A DNA stretch of 19,771 bases from CAYFXE01 sp964347035. GTDB taxonomy: Bacteria; Acidobacteriota; Aminicenantia; Aminicenantales; Aminicenantaceae. Shown one piece after another: positions 16,145 to 19,771 of the stretch (its first letter is position 1; every line of letters starts with the position of its first letter). The translations under genes and the position numbers were made by a program. Location: contig CAYFXE010000050.1 in the NCBI GenBank assembly GCA_964347035.1, positions 1-19,771 of the forward strand, read 5' to 3'. The notes under the pieces were generated by a model. That model did not search any database and had not been told where the DNA came from. It saw only the letters and a program-made list of their open reading frames with translations.

Positions 16145-16243
16145 ATGGGAATAGCTGCAATCTTCGGTCTTTTGATCCTTCCTTCCGCAATTATCCTCCT
16201 TTCCCTCTTCATTTATCTCTTTTTTAAAGAAAAAGGAGAATAG
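16145..16243 (+). CDS. Membrane micro-protein, 32 aa, probable symporter accessory peptide
   Basis: The ORF reads MGIAAIFGLLILPSAIILL, continues with SLFIYLFFKEKGE and ends at TAG 16241-16243. It is one hydrophobic helix of about 25 residues with a charged C-terminal KEKGE, so the C-terminus is probably cytosolic by the positive-inside rule. It ends six bases before the symporter start, and its last codons contain AAGGAG (16233-16238), the ribosome site of that gene, which suggests translational coupling. From memory, very small single-helix accessory proteins are annotated next to SSS-family symporters in other bacteria and archaea. I cannot check similarity here. Its own ATG lacks a clear Shine-Dalgarno site, which is the main doubt. 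Confidence 0.62.
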   Translation: MGIAAIFGLLILPSAIILLSLFIYLFFKEKGE

Positions 16244-16248
16244 CCGCG

Positions 16249-17745
16249 ATGGAGAAAACCCTCCAGGTTGCTCTCCAGGCTGATCCTTTAGCCATACTTT
16301 CCTTCGTCCTCTATCTCCTCATCATTATCACCATCGGGATTTTGAGCGCACGATTTTCCTCATCCGGCCTTTCTGAGTTTTTCCTCGCAGGAAGGAAACT
16401 CAAAGAATTTGTTGTGGCCCTGAGTGCGGTCGTTTCCGGACGCTCGGCCTGGCTTCTCGTCGGTGTCACCGGGATGGCGTTCACCATCGGGGCTCCTGCA
16501 GTCTGGGCTGTCACAGGCTACATCACCGCTGAAGTCTTTCTCTTCGGCTTTGTCGGAAAGAGGCTGCGCCGGTACACCTCGATGATGGACAACCTGACCC
16601 TCCCCGATTTTTTCGAATCCCGGTTCAAGGACAAATCCAATGTGCTGCGCATAATCTCGGTCGTCATCATCCTGATCTTTATGATCTCTTATGTGGCTGC
16701 CCAGTTCCTCGCTGGAGGAAAAACGTTCAGCACAAGCTTCCATATGAGCGAAATGAGCGGCATCCTGCTCACGGCCATCATCGTTCTCCTGTACACCGCC
16801 CTGGGAGGTTTTTTAGCCGTTTCGCTTACAGACATGATCCAGGCCTTTTTCATGATCTTCGCCCTCCTCATCCTGCCCATAATCGCTGTTATCCACGGCG
16901 GTGGCTGGAGCGAGATCGTGGGCATCCTTCATAACTTCAATCCCAGATTCCTCAATCCTTTTGCCTTTGCTGTCGGAGGAATCATAGGCTTCCTGGGTAT
17001 CGGACTCGGCTCTCCTGGGAATCCGCACATCCTCGTCCGCTACATGTCTGTCAAAGACCCACGGTCGCTTCGAAAATCCTGTCTCATCGGAACCATCTGG
17101 AATGTCTTGATGGCCTGGGGAGCGGTGTTCATCGGGCTTGTGGGCCGGGCTTATTATCTTAAACCCGAGGCCTTGCCTGGGGCAGACCCGGAGAATCTGT
17201 TTCCTTTTCTGGCAGCAGCCCACCTCCATCCTCTGCTTGTAGGTATTATCATCGCTTCTATCCTGGCAGCCATAATGTCCACAGCCGACTCTCAGCTTCT
17301 AGTGGCATCTTCCGGGATCGTGCGTGATATCTACCAGAAAATCCTGGTCAAGGGCAGATCCATCTCGCAGAAGAGGCTGGTGCTTCTCAGCCGTATCGTG
17401 GTGTTCTGTCTTGTGGGTGCTGCGTTGTTTTTGGGAGCTATCGCCAAGCAGTATGTCTTCTGGCTCGTGCTTTTTGCTTGGGGCGGGTTGGGTGCCTCGT
17501 TCGGCCCCCCACTTCTTCTTTCTCTTTTCTGGAAAAGAGTGACCAAGTCCGGTGTTGTGGCGGGTTTTGTTTCAGGAACAGCTGTCACTATAATCTGGAA
17601 CCAGGTTTCCTATCTAAAAGCCCTTATCTACGAGCTTGTCCCAGCCTTTCTTGTCTCTGCTTTTTTGACAGTCTTTGTCAGCCTTCTCACATCTCCGCCT
17701 GAAGGAGCCGAGGAGGAACTTCGCCAAATCAGACCAAAATACTGA
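16249..17745 (+). CDS. Sodium:solute symporter family (SSS) transporter, PutP-like
   Basis: A 498-aa integral inner-membrane protein with about thirteen hydrophobic segments. It is typical of Na+-coupled uptake carriers for proline, pantothenate, sugars or carboxylates. Family marks include FFLAGRKLKEFVVALSAVVS near the N-terminus, the loop RYMSVKDPRSLRKS and the highly conserved MSTADSQLLVASS, where Ser344 and Thr345 match residues that bind Na+ in PutP. The sequence looks closest to the proline/amino-acid branch, which would suit peptide scavenging with the nearby exported peptidases, but the substrate is not proven. Its ribosome site overlaps the micro-ORF upstream. A weak terminator follows. 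Confidence 0.9.
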   Translation: MEKTLQVALQADPLAILSFVLYLLIIITIGILSARFSSSGLSEFFLAGRKLKEFVVALSAVVSGRSAWLLVGVTGMAFTIGAPAVWAVTGYITAEVFLFGFVGKRLRRYTSMMDNLTLPDFFESRFKDKSNVLRIISVVIILIFMISYVAAQFLAGGKTFSTSFHMSEMSGILLTAIIVLLYTALGGFLAVSLTDMIQAFFMIFALLILPIIAVIHGGGWSEIVGILHNFNPRFLNPFAFAVGGIIGFLGIGLGSPGNPHILVRYMSVKDPRSLRKSCLIGTIWNVLMAWGAVFIGLVGRAYYLKPEALPGADPENLFPFLAAAHLHPLLVGIIIASILAAIMSTADSQLLVASSGIVRDIYQKILVKGRSISQKRLVLLSRIVVFCLVGAALFLGAIAKQYVFWLVLFAWGGLGASFGPPLLLSLFWKRVTKSGVVAGFVSGTAVTIIWNQVSYLKALIYELVPAFLVSAFLTVFVSLLTSPPEGAEEELRQIRPKY

Positions 17746-17753
17746 ATTTCGTC

Positions 17754-17787
17754 CAGAAAAACGGCTTTTTTCTGAATAAATTTTTTT
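17754..17787 (+). terminator. Weak AT-rich hairpin terminator after the symporter
   Basis: CAGAAAAA (17754-17761) pairs with TTTTTCTG (17767-17774) across a 5-base loop, and a run of seven T follows at 17781-17787. The stem is AT-rich and the T-run is six bases away, so activity is uncertain. Confidence 0.45.
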
Positions 17788-17891
17788 AGAAAATAAGCTA
17801 CTAAATAGAGTACCAAAACCCCATTCACCCCTAAATCATGTGTTAAAACTGTTCTTCTCCCTGGAAGAGTTCTTCAGATTAAAAAAATCGC

Positions 17892-17920
17892 TTGACAACT
17901 CATTATCAATTACTTAGATT
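17892..17920 (+). promoter_or_regulatory. Sigma70-like promoter of the small exported protein
   Basis: A perfect TTGACA (17892-17897), a 17-bp spacer and TAGATT (17915-17920). It leaves a leader of about 80 bases before the ATG at 18010. This is the best consensus match in the window. Confidence 0.6.
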
Positions 17921-18009
17921 ATTACCGACGCCTTGGATGAGGATGTAAACTATAAATTCATCCGCTCCCATCCATTCAAAAGGCGTAGCTATCCTTAGAG
18001 GAGGTGGCT

Positions 18010-18255
18010 ATGCGCAAAACAATTTTCAAAGCCGCAGCACTTTCTGTATGTGTTGGTCTTCTCCTTATGACAGTTCCCGACTTGAATGCCGTCCAGAAAA
18101 AGGCGCCAAAAACCAGCTTCATCACAAAGGCATTAGTATTCATTAATCATGTGCTCCCGCTCAAGATCATCACTGGTGTCAAACTCAAAAAGATCAACAA
18201 CAAAGTTAAAATTACAGGTACATTAAGCGCTGATAGAGTAAGTGACGGCGATTAA
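18010..18255 (+). CDS. Small exported cationic protein, 81 aa
   Basis: I do not recognise the family. It starts at ATG 18010, since AGAGGAGGT (17997-18005) sits four bases upstream and a GTG at 18004 would lie inside that ribosome site. Residues 1-27 form a Sec signal (MRKTIFKAAALSVCVGLLLM, then TVPDLNA). The predicted mature peptide of about 54 residues has ten Lys and one Arg against three Asp, no Cys, and a hydrophobic centre (ALVFINHVLPLKIITGV) followed by KLKKINNKVKITGT. It has its own strong-looking promoter and is probably monocistronic. It could be a cell-envelope peptide or a secreted small protein; nothing in the context fixes a role. Confidence 0.7.
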   Translation: MRKTIFKAAALSVCVGLLLMTVPDLNAVQKKAPKTSFITKALVFINHVLPLKIITGVKLKKINNKVKITGTLSADRVSDGD

Positions 18256-18397
18256 TCAATCATTTACTTCAAAAAAAAACTGATAGCCGAATACAAAAGA
18301 AAAAATCTCAAAAATTAATCCACTTATACAGAACAAATCAACAACAAGCCACTCAAAAATCATTCCATTTAGATTTTCACACAACCACTTCTATTAC

Positions 18398-18429
18398 ATC
18401 CTAAATTGTTTTTCACATTAGGATTTTTT
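18398..18429 (+). terminator. Possible Rho-independent terminator
   Basis: ATCCTAA (18398-18404) pairs with TTAGGAT (18418-18424) over a 13-base loop and runs straight into TTTTTT (18424-18429). It is about 145 bases after the small exported protein gene. The stem is short and the loop long. Confidence 0.4.
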
Positions 18430-18476
18430 ATTGTTTCAGATCAGACATATTGTATTTAAGTTAATCCAGATATTAA

Positions 18477-18500
18477 CTTATCACCTCTTTGGGTGATAAG
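18477..18500. promoter_or_regulatory. Perfect 9-bp inverted repeat, possible operator or RNA hairpin
   Basis: CTTATCACC (18477-18485) and GGTGATAAG (18492-18500) are exact reverse complements with a 6-base loop. A further half-site TATCACC lies at about 18511-18517, after seven A. No T-run follows on the plus strand, so it is not a normal terminator for the gene to its left. It stands about 110 bases before the next possible start codon. Confidence 0.45.
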
Positions 18501-18611
18501 AGTAAAAAAATATCACCCCCTTAAATCATCTTCAAAGGCTATTGTCGTTTGCTCTTTTTCAGTTCAATAATATTATTAAGAAAAATTGCCAATTAGACAT
18601 TAATTTACTAA

Positions 18612-18691
18612 ATGACTTTGAAAGTGCCAAAAAAATTACATTTAATTAGATCAATAATATGCCTATTAATGTTATTATTTTCTAATTTTTA
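18612..18691 (+). CDS. Possible N-terminus (signal anchor) of the TPR protein, cut by gap
   Basis: From ATG 18612 the frame reads MTLKVPKKLHLIRSIICLLM and continues LLFSNF before running into the N gap. A basic start plus one hydrophobic run is what an exported or membrane-anchored TPR protein would begin with. There is no clear ribosome site, and the frame differs from the TPR frame after the gap, so the link is an inference. Confidence 0.4.
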
Positions 18692-18736
18692 NNNNNNNNN
18701 NNNNNNNNNNNNNNNNNNNNNNNNNNNNNNNNNNNN
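18692..18736. other. Assembly gap (45 N)
   Basis: The run of N separates a possible signal-anchor sequence from the TPR-coding frame. Its length differs from the ten-N gaps, so it may be an estimated scaffold gap. The few bases just after it give a stop (TAG 18742-18744) in the TPR frame and may be unreliable. Confidence 0.95.
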
Positions 18737-18744
18737 GGAATTAG

Positions 18745-19771
18745 AAGCAGGGAGAATTTATAAAATCTATCGAAATATTCAAAAAGACTATAGAATTTGC
18801 AAACGAATTGAATGATAAAGGAAAAATATGTACCTCATATATCGAATTAGGTCTTCTAAATTGGAATGTAGGAAAGCTAAAACAATCCTCAGCTTATTAT
18901 ACAAAAGCTTTAACAATAGCAAACGAATATAACATCGAATCAAAACGAAAGAAATGTCATGTTGCTCTGGAGATATATAATCTGTACATGAATGGTAAGA
19001 AATTTCGTTTTTCTGGCCAATACAATGATTCATTAGATAGTTTTCAAGAAGCAATAAGTTTAGCTCAAGAAATTAATAGTAGAGAACATGAGCTTAAATG
19101 TGTCCGTCAATTAAGTGCCACATATTGGAAACTAAATGATCTTCAACTATTTTTTTCTCTGAACAAAAAGGCATTGAAAATTGCTCAAGATCTAAATCAT
19201 AGGAAAGAAGAAGGTAGATGTTTAAATAATATCGGGCTTTATTATAAAAAGATAGATAATTACTCTAAAGCCTTAAGTTTTTACGAAAAGGCACTTGATA
19301 TCGCAAAATTAGAAAAGGACACAGAGCTAATAGCAGAACGCTTTAATAATATTGGTGTTGTATACCAAGAGCTAGGTCTATATGAGAAATCAATAGAATA
19401 CTTAATCTGGGCACTTAATATCGATATGCAACTCGGAGATGATGTGTATGTGTCCATGGATTTAAATAATATTGGCGAGACGTATCGAAATAAAGGTCTT
19501 ATATCTAGAAAAAGGAATGATTACCTAAAAGCCCTGGATTATTTCAAGAAATGTTACAGATTGGTTTTAAGAACCGGGGATAAGAGAATGGAAGCAAAAG
19601 TCCTTAATAATATTGGGACGGTCCAATCTGATATTGAGGATAGCCAAGAGGCGCTTCGGTATTTCCATTTGGGATTAAAAAAAGCTGAAGAAGTTCAAGA
19701 TATCGAATCAATGGGAATGATTCTAAACAATATTGGAATTGTATATTACAATCAGGGGAATTATGAAGAGT
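18745..19771 (+). CDS. Tetratricopeptide-repeat protein (partial at both ends)
   Basis: An uninterrupted frame to the window end encodes at least eight TPR-like helical pairs. Five units carry the motif (L/F)NNIG, at codons starting 19222, 19342, 19462, 19603 and 19723, that is spaced 40, 40, 47 and 40 residues apart; the 47 spacing includes an inserted stretch (ISRKRNDY). Earlier units are more diverged (GEFIKSIEIFKKTIEFANEL; AYYTKALTIANEY; DSFQEAISLAQEI). The 40-residue LNNIGxxY type commonly forms the sensor part of larger proteins that end in a histidine kinase, cyclase or DNA-binding domain, but the C-terminus is outside the window. The codons are AT-rich, unlike the genes upstream. Confidence 0.82.

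Larger units (their letters stand above)
18256..18611. other. AT-rich non-coding stretch
   Basis: No credible gene is seen on either strand. It contains a possible terminator (18398-18429) and a perfect hairpin (18477-18500), described separately. From here to the window end, base composition is much more AT-rich than upstream. Confidence 0.6.

Noticed and set aside
19222..19737. Regular 120-base DNA periodicity (AATAATAT(T/C)GG) at the right end
   Set aside because: It follows codons for the NNIG motif of TPR units, so it is protein repeat structure and not a separate DNA repeat.

Overview
The window looks like part of a bacterial genome of roughly average GC, probably from a metagenome-assembled or single-cell draft, because it carries three runs of N. 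The combination of exported S9-family peptidases, a Ser/Thr kinase fused to a WD40/PD40-like beta-propeller, a Fe-S aldo/keto reductase, a DUF1847 protein and an SSS symporter suggests Acidobacteriota or Candidatus Aminicenantes. That placement is an inference from gene style; no rRNA or tRNA is present to fix it.

Layout. (1) 1-450: C-terminal end of an aldo/keto reductase with two 4Fe-4S motifs, broken by an apparent one-base frameshift. (2) 603-1750: an exported hypothetical protein followed closely by an NTF2-like lipoprotein. (3) 1768-10339: two exported S9 peptidases (1953-4373 and 7706-10339) flank a membrane Ser/Thr kinase (4441-7274). Both peptidase genes have a similar promoter-like sequence (TTGCAATTG, 17-bp spacing, TATA(T/G)T), and copies of a dispersed palindromic repeat lie at 1768-1839 and 7344-7546. 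(4) 10392-11482: a DUF1847-type protein that seems to lack its central part, then an exported GyrI-like protein. (5) 11784-14900: a soluble diguanylate cyclase with five PAS domains and a GAF domain. (6) 14922-15599, minus strand: a short QueG-like Fe-S protein, convergent with the cyclase and divergent from ndk. (7) 15716-17745: nucleoside diphosphate kinase, a 32-residue membrane micro-protein and a sodium:solute symporter. (8) 17746-19771: a small cationic exported protein behind a good sigma70-like promoter, then a markedly AT-rich stretch with hairpins, a 45-N gap and the start of a TPR protein that runs off the end.

How the genes fit together: exported peptidases that release peptides and a Na+-coupled importer are consistent with a peptide/amino-acid scavenging life style. 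The kinase carries a predicted extracytoplasmic propeller and could sense envelope or substrate state, but that is speculation. No CRISPR array, prophage, transposase, defence system or wholly novel system was found. The best leads are the micro-ORF in front of the symporter, the internally shortened DUF1847 gene, the repeat cluster, the paired peptidase promoters and the compositional break near 18256.
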